Below are positions 1-7,160 of a stretch of DNA of 64,000 nt, one piece after another (the stretch's first letter is position 1; every line of letters starts with the position of its first letter). Both the position numbers and the translations under genes were made by a program. Source of the DNA: Ideonella_A intermedia_A (GTDB taxonomy: Bacteria; Pseudomonadota; Gammaproteobacteria; Burkholderiales; Burkholderiaceae_C); contig CALRPU020000006.1 of assembly GCA_943370175.1 (NCBI GenBank), positions 1 through 64,000 of the forward strand, given 5' to 3'. The notes beneath the pieces were generated by a model. That model searched no databases. It was not told the DNA's origin and saw nothing but the letters and a program-made list of their open reading frames with translations.

Positions 1-239
1 ACGGCGACAACTGGCACCACGACAGCGGCCGCTGCCGCGACCTGCTGGCCCGCACCATCCTGCCGCTGTGCCGCTACTTCGCCTACGTGCAAGTGGCCGA
101 GGAAGAGCAGAACCTGTGGGACGAGTACGCCGCGCTCGCCGCGGAAAGCAAGAACTTCGCGGTGCGCAAGGCCATCGAGGCCTCGCAGATCTACCCGGTG
201 TTCCGGGACCTGTTCAAGAAAGAAGGAGCCGCGGCATGA
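1..239 (+). CDS. YeaH/YhbH-type DUF444 protein, C-terminal fragment
   Basis: Only the last 78 codons lie in the window; the reading frame begins at base 3 and stops at 237-239. The segment has the typical end of the DUF444 (YeaH/YhbH) family: a GDNWHHDS stretch, then ILPLCRYFAY, then IYPVFRDLF near the C terminus. Members of this family carry a von Willebrand A-like domain and work with the PrkA/YeaG serine kinase and SpoVR in a stress and stationary-phase module. The next gene, spoVR, starts inside this stop codon (ATGA overlap), which fits translational coupling in a prkA-yeaH-spoVR operon. The kinase gene would lie upstream, outside the window. The family call rests on this C-terminal similarity and the gene order. 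Confidence 0.85.
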   Translation, partial: GDNWHHDSGRCRDLLARTILPLCRYFAYVQVAEEEQNLWDEYAALAAESKNFAVRKAIEASQIYPVFRDLFKKEGAAA

Positions 240-1858
240 AGCTGGAGACCCTGATCGACGACGCCGCCCGCGGCACGGCCGAGGTGGCGCCCGGCTTTCT
301 GCAGCGACCACCGGCGCGCGCCCGCCGCGCCGCCGACCTGGTGACGCCGCCGCGCGCGGCGCGGCCCCTGCCCGCGCCCAGCGACTGGTCCTTCGACCTG
401 ATCGAGCGCTACCACACCGTGATCCGCGAGACGGCCGAGCGCTTCGGGCTGGACACCTACCCGAACCAGCTGGAGATCATCACCGCCGAGCAGATGATGG
501 ACGCCTACGCCAGCGTGGGCATGCCGGTGAACTACCGCCACTGGAGCTACGGCAAGGAATTCATCGCCACCGAGAAGAACTACAAGCGCGGCCACATGGG
601 CCTCGCTTATGAGATCGTCATCAACAGCAACCCTTGCATCAGCTACCTGATGGAGGAGAACACGCTGGCGATGCAGGCCCTGGTCATCGCGCACGCGGCC
701 TACGGCCACAACAGCTTCTTCAAGGGCAACTACCTGTTCCGCATGTGGACCGACGCGGCGTCGATCATCGACTACCTGGTCTACGCCAAGAACTACGTGC
801 AGGGCTGCGAGGAACGCCATGGCATCGACGCGGTGGAGTCGCTGCTGGACAGTTGCCACGCGCTGATGAACCATGGCGTGGACCGCTACCGCCGCCCGGG
901 CAAGCTCAGCCTGGCGCAGGAAACCCTGCGCAGCAAGGAGCGCGAGGAGTACGCGCAGCAGCAGATCAACGACATGTGGCGCACGCTGCCGCGCAAGGCC
1001 GAGAAGGCCGCCGGCGAAGCCCAGGCCAAACGCTTCCCCGAGGAGCCGCAGGAGAACCTGCTGTACTTCATCGAGAAGAACGCCCCGCTGCTGGAACCCT
1101 GGCAGCGCGAGGTGGTGCGCATCGTGCGCAAGGTGGCCCAGTATTTCTACCCGCAGCGCCAGACACAGGTGATGAACGAAGGCTGGGCGACCTTCTGGCA
1201 CCACAAGCTGCTCAACACGATGTACGACGACGGCCACCTGACCGACGGCACGATGATCGAGTGGCTGAAGTCGCACACCAACGTGGTCTACCAACCGCGG
1301 GTGGGCGACCGCGGCTACAGCGGCATCAACCCCTACGCGCTCGGCTTTGCGATGTACACCGACATCCAGCGCATTTGCGAACGGCCCACCGACGAAGACC
1401 GCGCCTGGTTCCCCGACATTGCGGGCAAAGACTGGCTGGAAACGCTGGACCACGCGATGCGCAACTTCAAGGACGAGAGCTTCATCGGCCAGTACTTGTC
1501 GCCCACCTTGATGCGCGAATTCCGATTCTTCGCGATCCGCGACGACGAGAAGGAAAAGGACCTCGAAGTGGCCGCCATCCACGACGAGGCGGGCTACCGC
1601 CGCGTGCGCGAGATGCTGTCGCACCAGTACGACCTGGGCGCACGCGAGCCGAACATCCAGGTGTGGAACGTCAACCTGCGCGGCGACCGCTCACTGACGC
1701 TGCGCCACACGCAGCACAACGACCGGCCGCTGCACGACAGCGCCCAGGAAGTGCTGAAACACGTGGCGCGCCTGTGGGGCTTTGGCGTTCAGCTGGAAAG
1801 CGTGAACGGGGCAGGGCAGGTGCAAAAGCGCTGGTCGGTCACGGCACCGCAGGCCTGA
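236..1858 (+). CDS. spoVR: SpoVR family protein (YcgB-like)
   Basis: The product is 540 aa, close to E. coli YcgB (about 510). The start is the ATG overlapping the preceding stop codon (ATGA); a longer open frame upstream overlaps the yeaH-like gene and is not used. Family hallmarks visible are HAAYGHNSFFKGN in the first half and VMNEGWATFWHH near the middle. SpoVR proteins are cytosolic and widespread outside spore formers; they are linked to starvation and stationary-phase stress together with PrkA and YeaH, but their molecular activity is not settled. The 3' end overlaps the convergent glycosyltransferase gene by 20 bases, so there is no room for a terminator between them. Confidence 0.93.
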   Translation: MKLETLIDDAARGTAEVAPGFLQRPPARARRAADLVTPPRAARPLPAPSDWSFDLIERYHTVIRETAERFGLDTYPNQLEIITAEQMMDAYASVGMPVNYRHWSYGKEFIATEKNYKRGHMGLAYEIVINSNPCISYLMEENTLAMQALVIAHAAYGHNSFFKGNYLFRMWTDAASIIDYLVYAKNYVQGCEERHGIDAVESLLDSCHALMNHGVDRYRRPGKLSLAQETLRSKEREEYAQQQINDMWRTLPRKAEKAAGEAQAKRFPEEPQENLLYFIEKNAPLLEPWQREVVRIVRKVAQYFYPQRQTQVMNEGWATFWHHKLLNTMYDDGHLTDGTMIEWLKSHTNVVYQPRVGDRGYSGINPYALGFAMYTDIQRICERPTDEDRAWFPDIAGKDWLETLDHAMRNFKDESFIGQYLSPTLMREFRFFAIRDDEKEKDLEVAAIHDEAGYRRVREMLSHQYDLGAREPNIQVWNVNLRGDRSLTLRHTQHNDRPLHDSAQEVLKHVARLWGFGVQLESVNGAGQVQKRWSVTAPQA

Positions 1859-3074
1859 GCCACGATTCGCAGTGGTCGGCCAGGCGGGTCAGGCTGGTGG
1901 CGTCACTGGGGAGATGCCGGTCACGCAGGGTGCGCGCCGCGGCCGCGAAGCCGGGCGATGACAGCACCGCGTTGAGGGCCGCCGCCAGGCTGCCCGCCAC
2001 CTCCTGCGGCCACAGCACCACACCGGCACCAGCCCGGCTCACCTGCTGAGCCAGCAGCAGGTGTTCGATGTGCAGCGGCAGCATCACCATCGGCCGGCCG
2101 GCCTGCAGCCCCGCGTAGGTGGTGCCGAAACTGGCGTGGCACACCAGCGCGTCCGCATCGTCGAGCACCGCGCCCAGATCGACCCGGCCGGCGGTCAAAG
2201 CCAGCGTCGGCGACGCCCAGCGGGCCACGTCGGCCGGCGTGGCGCCGCCCACGTGCAGCAGCACGCGCCAAGGGCCGCCCCGCAAGATGTCAACGGCGGC
2301 CCCGACCGCGCCATGGTCGTGCTGCAAGGCGGCAAACACCTTCGGCCCGCCCGAGGCCGGCCAGGGCGGGCTCACCGCCAGATGGGGCAGGGGCAGCGGA
2401 CCGAACATGGGCGCTGCCGGAGGCGACCGCGACCCGCGGTAGTGGTCCAGCTCGGGCCAACCCAGCACGGCGCTGCGCGCGGCCGGGTAGAGGGCGCCCA
2501 GGTGAGACAGCGCCGGCGCAGCATGGTCTGCAAGCACCCGATTGCACACGGCCAGCACCTGCGCCTCGGCCGCGGCGAGCCGGGCGGGCGGGGCGGTGTC
2601 CGCGCTCCGAAAGGCGGGCAGCGGCGCAGCCTCGGGCGGCACCATGAAGCCGGCACCGAACGGCACGGCGGGCCGCCCCAGGCAGCGCGCGGCCAGCAAG
2701 GCGGTGGGTGCGTGGTCGGCAATCACGAGGTCGGCGGCGCAGGCCCTCAACAGCTGACACCAGGCGACGGTTCGGGTCAGCAGGGCGTCCGCGGTCTGGA
2801 AACCAGCGAACTGCTGCAGCAACTCGGCGTGGCTCGCCGGGGCGCCGCTGACGCCCGCTGGAGCGGCCATCGGGAACGATGGCAAGGGCGCCTGCCACAG
2901 GCCCACGGCAGGATGACGCATCAACGGCCCAAGCACGGCCGATGCCGGCCCAAGGTCCTTCCAGATGAAATGGACCTGGTGCCCGCGCTGCCACAGCTCT
3001 CGGCCCAGCGCCGCCAGCGGCACCGCGTGGCCATGCCCCGCGCCCAGCTCCCAGGCCAGCACCACCGTGGCCAT
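1839..3074 (-). CDS. GT1 / UGT-like glycosyltransferase
   Basis: A 411-aa protein with a GT-B plan. The N terminus (VVLAWELGAGHGHAVP) matches the acceptor-binding half of macrolide- and UDP-glucuronosyltransferase-like enzymes. The C-terminal half has the nucleotide-sugar signature: CHASFGTTYAGLQAGRP followed by MLPLHIEHLLLAQQV, where DQ is usual in many relatives and EH is found here. Such enzymes move a sugar from an NDP donor to a small lipophilic acceptor. There is no signal peptide, so it should be cytosolic or membrane-peripheral. The neighbours (spoVR convergent, a flavin dehydrogenase upstream on the same strand with a 24-base gap) do not indicate the acceptor. It could also be a rhamnosyl- or glucosyltransferase of envelope lipids; the substrate is unknown. 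Confidence 0.8.
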   Translation of the reverse strand: MATVVLAWELGAGHGHAVPLAALGRELWQRGHQVHFIWKDLGPASAVLGPLMRHPAVGLWQAPLPSFPMAAPAGVSGAPASHAELLQQFAGFQTADALLTRTVAWCQLLRACAADLVIADHAPTALLAARCLGRPAVPFGAGFMVPPEAAPLPAFRSADTAPPARLAAAEAQVLAVCNRVLADHAAPALSHLGALYPAARSAVLGWPELDHYRGSRSPPAAPMFGPLPLPHLAVSPPWPASGGPKVFAALQHDHGAVGAAVDILRGGPWRVLLHVGGATPADVARWASPTLALTAGRVDLGAVLDDADALVCHASFGTTYAGLQAGRPMVMLPLHIEHLLLAQQVSRAGAGVVLWPQEVAGSLAAALNAVLSSPGFAAAARTLRDRHLPSDATSLTRLADHCESWLRPAVP

Positions 3075-3098
3075 CGCCGGGCCCCTGCGGCGCCGCGA

Positions 3099-4529
3099 TC
3101 AGGACGCCTGCAGCGCGAAGATCTTGCCGGGGTTGAGGATGTTCTTCGGGTCCAGTGCCTGCTTCAGGCTGCGCATCATGGCCAAGGCTTCATCGCCCGC
3201 CTCTTCCCGCAGGAAGCCCATCTTGTGCAGGCCGATGCCGTGTTCGCCGGTGCAGGTGCCGTCCATGCGCAGCGCGCGCTGCACCAGCTGGTGGTTCAAT
3301 CGCTCGGCGGTGTCGCGCTCGGCGGGGATGTCCGGGTCAATCAGGTAGCCCAGGTGGAAATTGCCATCGCCCACATGGCCCACCAGGAAGTAAGGCAGGC
3401 CCGACGCCTCGACCTCGGCCAGGTTCTCGTTGATGCACTCTGCCAGCCGCGAAATCGGCACGCAGGTGTCGGTGGTGATGCAACGGCAGCCCGGCTTGGT
3501 CTGCAAGGCGGCAAAGAAGGCGTGGTGACGGGCGGTCCACAGGCGGGTGCGCTCCTCCGGCGTGGTGGCCCATTGGAAGTCGGCGCCGCCGAACTCGCTG
3601 GCGATGTCCTGCACGGTGGCAGCCTGCTCCTTGACGCTCGCGGCGCTCCCGTGGAACTCCATCAGCAGCATCGGGGCCTCGTTCAGGCTGAGCTTGTCGT
3701 GCCGATTGACGGCGCGCACCGCGGCCGTGTCCAGCAATTCACAGCGGGCAATGGGGATGCCCATCTGAATGACCTGGATGGTCGTGCGCACCGCAGCGTC
3801 GATGGTGGGAAAGCTGCAGGTGGCCGCCGAGATCGCCTCGGGCTGCGGGTACAAGCGCACGGTCACTTCGGTGATGACGCCCAGCGTGCCCTCGCTGCCC
3901 ACCATCAGGCGGGTCAGGTCGTAGCCGGCCGACGACTTGCGCGCACGCGTGCCAGTGCGCAGCACCTCGCCGCGCGCGGTCACGACCGTCAACCCGAGCA
4001 CGTTCTCGCGCATCGTCCCGTAACGCACGGCATTGGTGCCGCTGGCGCGGGTGGCACTCATGCCGCCCAGGCTGGCGTCGGCACCGGGGTCGATGGGAAA
4101 GAACAAGCCGGTGTGGCGGATCTCGTTGTTCAGTTGCATGCGGGTGACGCCGGCCTGCACGGTCACCGTCAAGTCGTCGGCCTGCACCGCGATGATGCGG
4201 TTCATGCGGCTCAGGTCCAGGCTGACGCCGCCCTGCACGGCCAGCAGGTGACCTTCCAGCGATGACCCTGCGCCATAGGGAATGACGGGCACGGCGTGCA
4301 GGTCGGCCAGGCGCAGCACCGCGGCCACGTCCTCGGTGCTTTCTGCGTAGACCACCACCTCGGGCGGCGGCGCGTCCAGCGGCGACTCGTCCCGCCCATG
4401 CTGCTGCCGAACCGCCATGGCCGTCGAGCACCGCGCCCCGAATCGCTCTTGCAGCGCGACCAGCATCGCCGGCGGCACCGGGCGCAAGGCAAAGTCGGAC
4501 ATGATGTGGGAGGGCAGCGGAGCGTTCAT
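3099..4529 (-). CDS. FAD-linked 2-hydroxyacid (D-lactate/glycolate) dehydrogenase
   Basis: A 476-aa flavoprotein of the DLD/GlcD type. The N-terminal FAD-binding PCMH domain includes VIPYGAGSSLEGH and DPGADASLGGM. The C-terminal FAD-oxidase domain includes GHVGDGNFHLGYL, the active-site GEHGIGLHK motif, and the family ending DPKNILNPGKIF. It probably oxidises D-lactate, glycolate or a related D-2-hydroxyacid and passes electrons to a quinone or cytochrome. It is a single-subunit type; no glcE or glcF is nearby. The start was set at the ATG of MNAPLPS. Another ATG (MSDFALRP) lies at 4502 and the frame stays open to 4592; none has a clear ribosome site. The glycosyltransferase gene follows 24 bases downstream. 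Exact substrate is inferred only at family level. Confidence 0.85.
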   Translation of the reverse strand: MNAPLPSHIMSDFALRPVPPAMLVALQERFGARCSTAMAVRQQHGRDESPLDAPPPEVVVYAESTEDVAAVLRLADLHAVPVIPYGAGSSLEGHLLAVQGGVSLDLSRMNRIIAVQADDLTVTVQAGVTRMQLNNEIRHTGLFFPIDPGADASLGGMSATRASGTNAVRYGTMRENVLGLTVVTARGEVLRTGTRARKSSAGYDLTRLMVGSEGTLGVITEVTVRLYPQPEAISAATCSFPTIDAAVRTTIQVIQMGIPIARCELLDTAAVRAVNRHDKLSLNEAPMLLMEFHGSAASVKEQAATVQDIASEFGGADFQWATTPEERTRLWTARHHAFFAALQTKPGCRCITTDTCVPISRLAECINENLAEVEASGLPYFLVGHVGDGNFHLGYLIDPDIPAERDTAERLNHQLVQRALRMDGTCTGEHGIGLHKMGFLREEAGDEALAMMRSLKQALDPKNILNPGKIFALQAS

Positions 4530-4695
4530 GACGGTGTTGTCCAGGGCGACGTGGGGTGGATCAAGTGCGCTGACAGACACGCTGACGCGCACGGAAACGG
4601 CCAGAAGGGTGCGGCATCCGGAAGCGCCGTCCGCAGGCTCACAAAAATCACACGGATTTAGAGCCTAGCACCCACAAGGACACTCGTCATCGCGC

Positions 4696-4723
4696 TTGAA
4701 ATGTCTAGGGTTTACCCTAGTAT
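4696..4723 (+). promoter_or_regulatory. Predicted promoter with a 16-bp palindrome in its spacer
   Basis: A -35-like TTGAAA (4696-4701) and a -10-like TAGTAT (4718-4723) are 16 bases apart. The spacer and the first half of the -10 are occupied by an inverted repeat at 4705-4720: arms CTAGGGT and ACCCTAG separated by TT, all seven pairs perfect. A perfect dyad in this position is what an operator for a dimeric regulator would look like. The regulator is not identifiable from the window. The dyad lies between the divergent dehydrogenase gene and the small gene starting at 4765, so it could affect both. Confidence 0.6.
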
Positions 4724-4764
4724 GTCGGTGTGCACGACCCGCTGCACGCCACGAAAGGCCCGAA

Positions 4765-4986
4765 ATGACCGTTTCTGCCATTCACCCCGTCCCGTCCACC
4801 CCGGCCATCCTCCACAGCGCCTGGCACCTGTGCAAGGTGGTGGTCGACGCGGTCTTGAACGCACGCCACCACATCGGCCAGATCCAATCCATTGAAGCGT
4901 TGCTGCGCCAGTCCAACGCCTGCGAACAAAGCGAACCCGAACGGGCCGCCGCGCTGCGGCGCGAGGCGGCGGTGTTGGCAGGCTGA
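4765..4986 (+). CDS. Small protein of unknown function (73 aa)
   Basis: A 73-residue protein that I do not recognise. The start ATG at 4765 has a good ribosome site, GAAAGG at 4753-4758, six bases upstream. The open frame continues upstream to 4696, but that part lies inside the predicted promoter, so the longer form is unlikely. The sequence is free of signal peptide and transmembrane segments. It has a helical-looking central stretch (SAWHLCKVVVDAVLNARHHI) and an acidic, Ala/Arg-rich C-terminal helix. Histidines and two cysteines are present but not in a known metal motif. It stands alone between a divergent dehydrogenase and a convergent tRNA. Strong upstream signals support it being a real, regulated gene. 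Confidence 0.6.
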   Translation: MTVSAIHPVPSTPAILHSAWHLCKVVVDAVLNARHHIGQIQSIEALLRQSNACEQSEPERAAALRREAAVLAG

Positions 4987-5054
4987 TCAGATCGCCTGCC
5001 AGATGGGGGTTTGGTGCACCTGCAGGCCCGGGGTGCTTGCCCACCGGAGGGGGT

Positions 5055-5131
5055 TGGTAGGCCGTGTTGGACTTGAACCAACGACCAAAGGATTATGAGT
5101 CCTCTGCTCTAACCAACTGAGCTAACGGCCC
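5055..5131 (-). tRNA. tRNA with CAU anticodon, probably tRNA-Ile2 (lysidine type)
   Basis: A complete 77-nt cloverleaf with encoded CCA: acceptor GGGCCGT paired with ACGGCCT, D-arm, anticodon loop CTCATAA, and T-arm with TTCAAGT loop. The anticodon CAU could mean Met or the minor Ile tRNA. The acceptor stem has C4-G69 and C5-G68, the pairs that TilS is known to use to tell tRNA-Ile2 from elongator tRNA-Met. The sequence around the anticodon and T-stem also resembles E. coli tRNA-Ile2 more than tRNA-Met. It therefore most likely reads AUA codons after lysidine modification. The first pair is a G1-U72 wobble. Confidence 0.85.
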
Positions 5132-5174
5132 GACGCGACGGATTGTAGGCAGCGCACGCGAGCGCGCCGCGGCA

Positions 5175-6188
5175 CTACTTGGTGCTCAGCGCGTTCGAGA
5201 CCAGTCGCGAGGTGATGTCGACGATCTGGATCATGCGGTCGTAGGCCATGCGCGTGGGGCCGATCACGCCCAGGGTGCCGACCACCTTGCCATCGACCTC
5301 GTACGGAGCGGACACCACGGACAACTCCTCGAACGGCACCACCAGGCTCTCGCCGCCGATGTAGATGCGCACGCCCTCGGCGCGGCTGCTGACGTCGAGC
5401 AGGCGCATCAGCTGGGTCTTCTGCTCGAACAGGTCGAACAAGCGGCGCAGGCTGCCCATGTCGCTGCTGAAGTCCTGGACCGTCAGCAGGTTGCGCTCGC
5501 CGCTGATGACGACCTGGTCCTGGCTGTCGGCGATGGCCTCGCTGCCGGCCTGCACCGCGGCCTGCATCAGCGTGGCGATCTCGCCGCGCAGGGCGTCCAC
5601 CTCGGTCTTCAGGCGCTCGCGCACTTCTTCGATGGTCAGGCCCGCGTAATGGCTGGTCAGGTAGTTGCTGGCTTCTTGCAGCTGCGCGCCGGTGTAGTCC
5701 TGCTGGGTGAAGATGACGCGGTTTTGCACGTCGCCGTCGGGAGCGACGATGATGACCAGCACACGCCGGTCGCCCAGGCGCATGAACTCGATGTGGTGAA
5801 AGACGCTGGCCTTGCGCGGCGCGGTGATCACGCCCACGAAGCTCGACAGGTTGGACAACAACTGCGCGGCGTTCGCAATGACGCGCTGCGGCTGGTCGGG
5901 CGGCAGGTGCGGCTCGCCCTGCGCCATGGTGTTCAGCGACAGCGGCTGCGCGGTCAGCATGGTGTCCACGAACAAGCGGTAGCCGCGGGCCGTGGGGATG
6001 CGCCCCGCGCTGGTGTGCGGGCTGGCGATCAGCCCCAGCTCCTCCAGGTCGGCCATCACATTGCGGATGGTCGCCGGTGACAGCTCCAGACCGGAGGCTT
6101 TGGACAGGGTGCGCGAACCCACGGGCTGGCCGTCGGCGATGTAGCGCTCCACCAGGGTCTTCAGCAGGGTTTTTGCGCGTTCGTCCAT
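5175..6188 (-). CDS. hrcA: Heat-inducible transcription repressor HrcA
   Basis: A 337-aa protein of normal HrcA length. The N terminus (MDERAKTLLKTLVERYIADG) leads into a winged helix with PATIRNVMADLEELGLI and SAGRIPTARGYR, followed by the GAF-like HrcA core. HrcA binds the CIRCE element and represses groESL and dnaK operons with help from GroEL. I found no CIRCE inverted repeat in this window, so its targets lie elsewhere. The open frame runs far upstream (to 7043) through the antisense of nadK; the ATG at 6188 is the family start. A -10-like TACAAT lies 12 bases before the start. It is divergent from nadK, an arrangement common in betaproteobacteria. Confidence 0.96.
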   Translation of the reverse strand: MDERAKTLLKTLVERYIADGQPVGSRTLSKASGLELSPATIRNVMADLEELGLIASPHTSAGRIPTARGYRLFVDTMLTAQPLSLNTMAQGEPHLPPDQPQRVIANAAQLLSNLSSFVGVITAPRKASVFHHIEFMRLGDRRVLVIIVAPDGDVQNRVIFTQQDYTGAQLQEASNYLTSHYAGLTIEEVRERLKTEVDALRGEIATLMQAAVQAGSEAIADSQDQVVISGERNLLTVQDFSSDMGSLRRLFDLFEQKTQLMRLLDVSSRAEGVRIYIGGESLVVPFEELSVVSAPYEVDGKVVGTLGVIGPTRMAYDRMIQIVDITSRLVSNALSTK

Positions 6189-6284
6189 GGCCGTTTTTTC
6201 ATTGTAGGCCGTTGCAGCCAGCCCTCCGCCACGGGGTGTTCCCCCGGGCAAAAGGGCCAAAACCCCTGTGGTGTAATGAACCGC

Positions 6285-7160
6285 ATGGTCAGTCGATTCC
6301 GTCATGCTGCGCTGGTTGGCAAGTACCAGGCCCACGGCATCCGCGGTGTGCTGGAGGAGGTGGCGCACTTTCTGGAACGCCTGGGCCTGGAGGTCTCGCT
6401 CGAGCACGACACCGCACTCGCCACGGGCATGACCGACTACGCCGCGCTGAATCCCCAGCAGATGGGCGAGCAGTGCGACATCGCCATCGTCGTTGGCGGC
6501 GACGGGACCATGCTGGGCATCGCGCGTCAACTGGCGCGCCACGGGCTGCCGCTGGTGGGCATCAACCAGGGCCGGCTGGGCTTCATCACCGACGTGTCGA
6601 TCAACGGGTTCGCCACAGCGCTGGCGCCGATGATCGCCGGCGACTACGAGGAAGAGCATCGGTCGATGCTCGAAGGCGCTGTCTGGCGAGACGGCGAATC
6701 GATTTTCGAGGGCTTCGCCTTGAACGACGTGGTGGTCAGCCGCGGGGGCACATCCAGCATGGTCGAGCTCAAGATCGACATCGGCAGCGAGTTTGTCGCC
6801 AATTTCCGCGCGGATGGGCTGATCATCGGCTCGCCCACCGGGTCGACGGCCTACGCCTTGTCCGCGGGCGGGCCCATCCTGCACCCGAGCATCGGCGGCT
6901 GGGTGCTGGTGCCGATCGCGCCGCACGACCTGTCCAACCGCCCCATCGTGCTGCCCGACTCGGTGGAAACCAGCATCGAACTGGTGGCCGGCCGCGACGC
7001 CAGCGTCAACTTCGACATGCAAAGCCTCGCCAGCCTGTGGCATGGTGACCGGGTGACGGTGCGGCGCTCACCGCACCAGGTGCGTTTTCTGCACCCGCGG
7101 GGCTGGAGCTACTACGCCACGCTGCGGCGCAAGCTGCATTGGAATTCCGGGGTCAACTGA
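6285..7160 (+). CDS. nadK: NAD kinase
   Basis: Phosphorylates NAD to NADP in the cytosol. The 291-aa product has the GGDGTML motif (residues 71-77), the NDVV-type NE/D region, and the conserved TGSTAYALSAGGP segment. The ATG at 6285 (MVSRFRHAALVGKYQ) fits the family N terminus. An ATG at 6276 overlaps a -10-like TGTAAT (6272-6277), so transcription would start at or after it, which argues for 6285 and for a leaderless or nearly leaderless message. The stop overlaps the recN start (TGATG), so nadK and recN are very likely cotranscribed and coupled. Confidence 0.95.
   Translation: MVSRFRHAALVGKYQAHGIRGVLEEVAHFLERLGLEVSLEHDTALATGMTDYAALNPQQMGEQCDIAIVVGGDGTMLGIARQLARHGLPLVGINQGRLGFITDVSINGFATALAPMIAGDYEEEHRSMLEGAVWRDGESIFEGFALNDVVVSRGGTSSMVELKIDIGSEFVANFRADGLIIGSPTGSTAYALSAGGPILHPSIGGWVLVPIAPHDLSNRPIVLPDSVETSIELVAGRDASVNFDMQSLASLWHGDRVTVRRSPHQVRFLHPRGWSYYATLRRKLHWNSGVN

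Noticed and set aside
68..235. N-terminal extension of SpoVR back to 68
   Set aside because: The region is the end of the yeaH-like gene in another frame; the ATGA overlap at 236 gives the family start.
2061..4265. 734-codon open frame on the plus strand
   Set aside because: Antisense to the glycosyltransferase and the hydroxyacid dehydrogenase, both of which have clear family motifs.
5055..5131. Elongator tRNA-Met
   Set aside because: Acceptor pairs C4-G69 and C5-G68 and the anticodon-arm sequence fit tRNA-Ile2 better.
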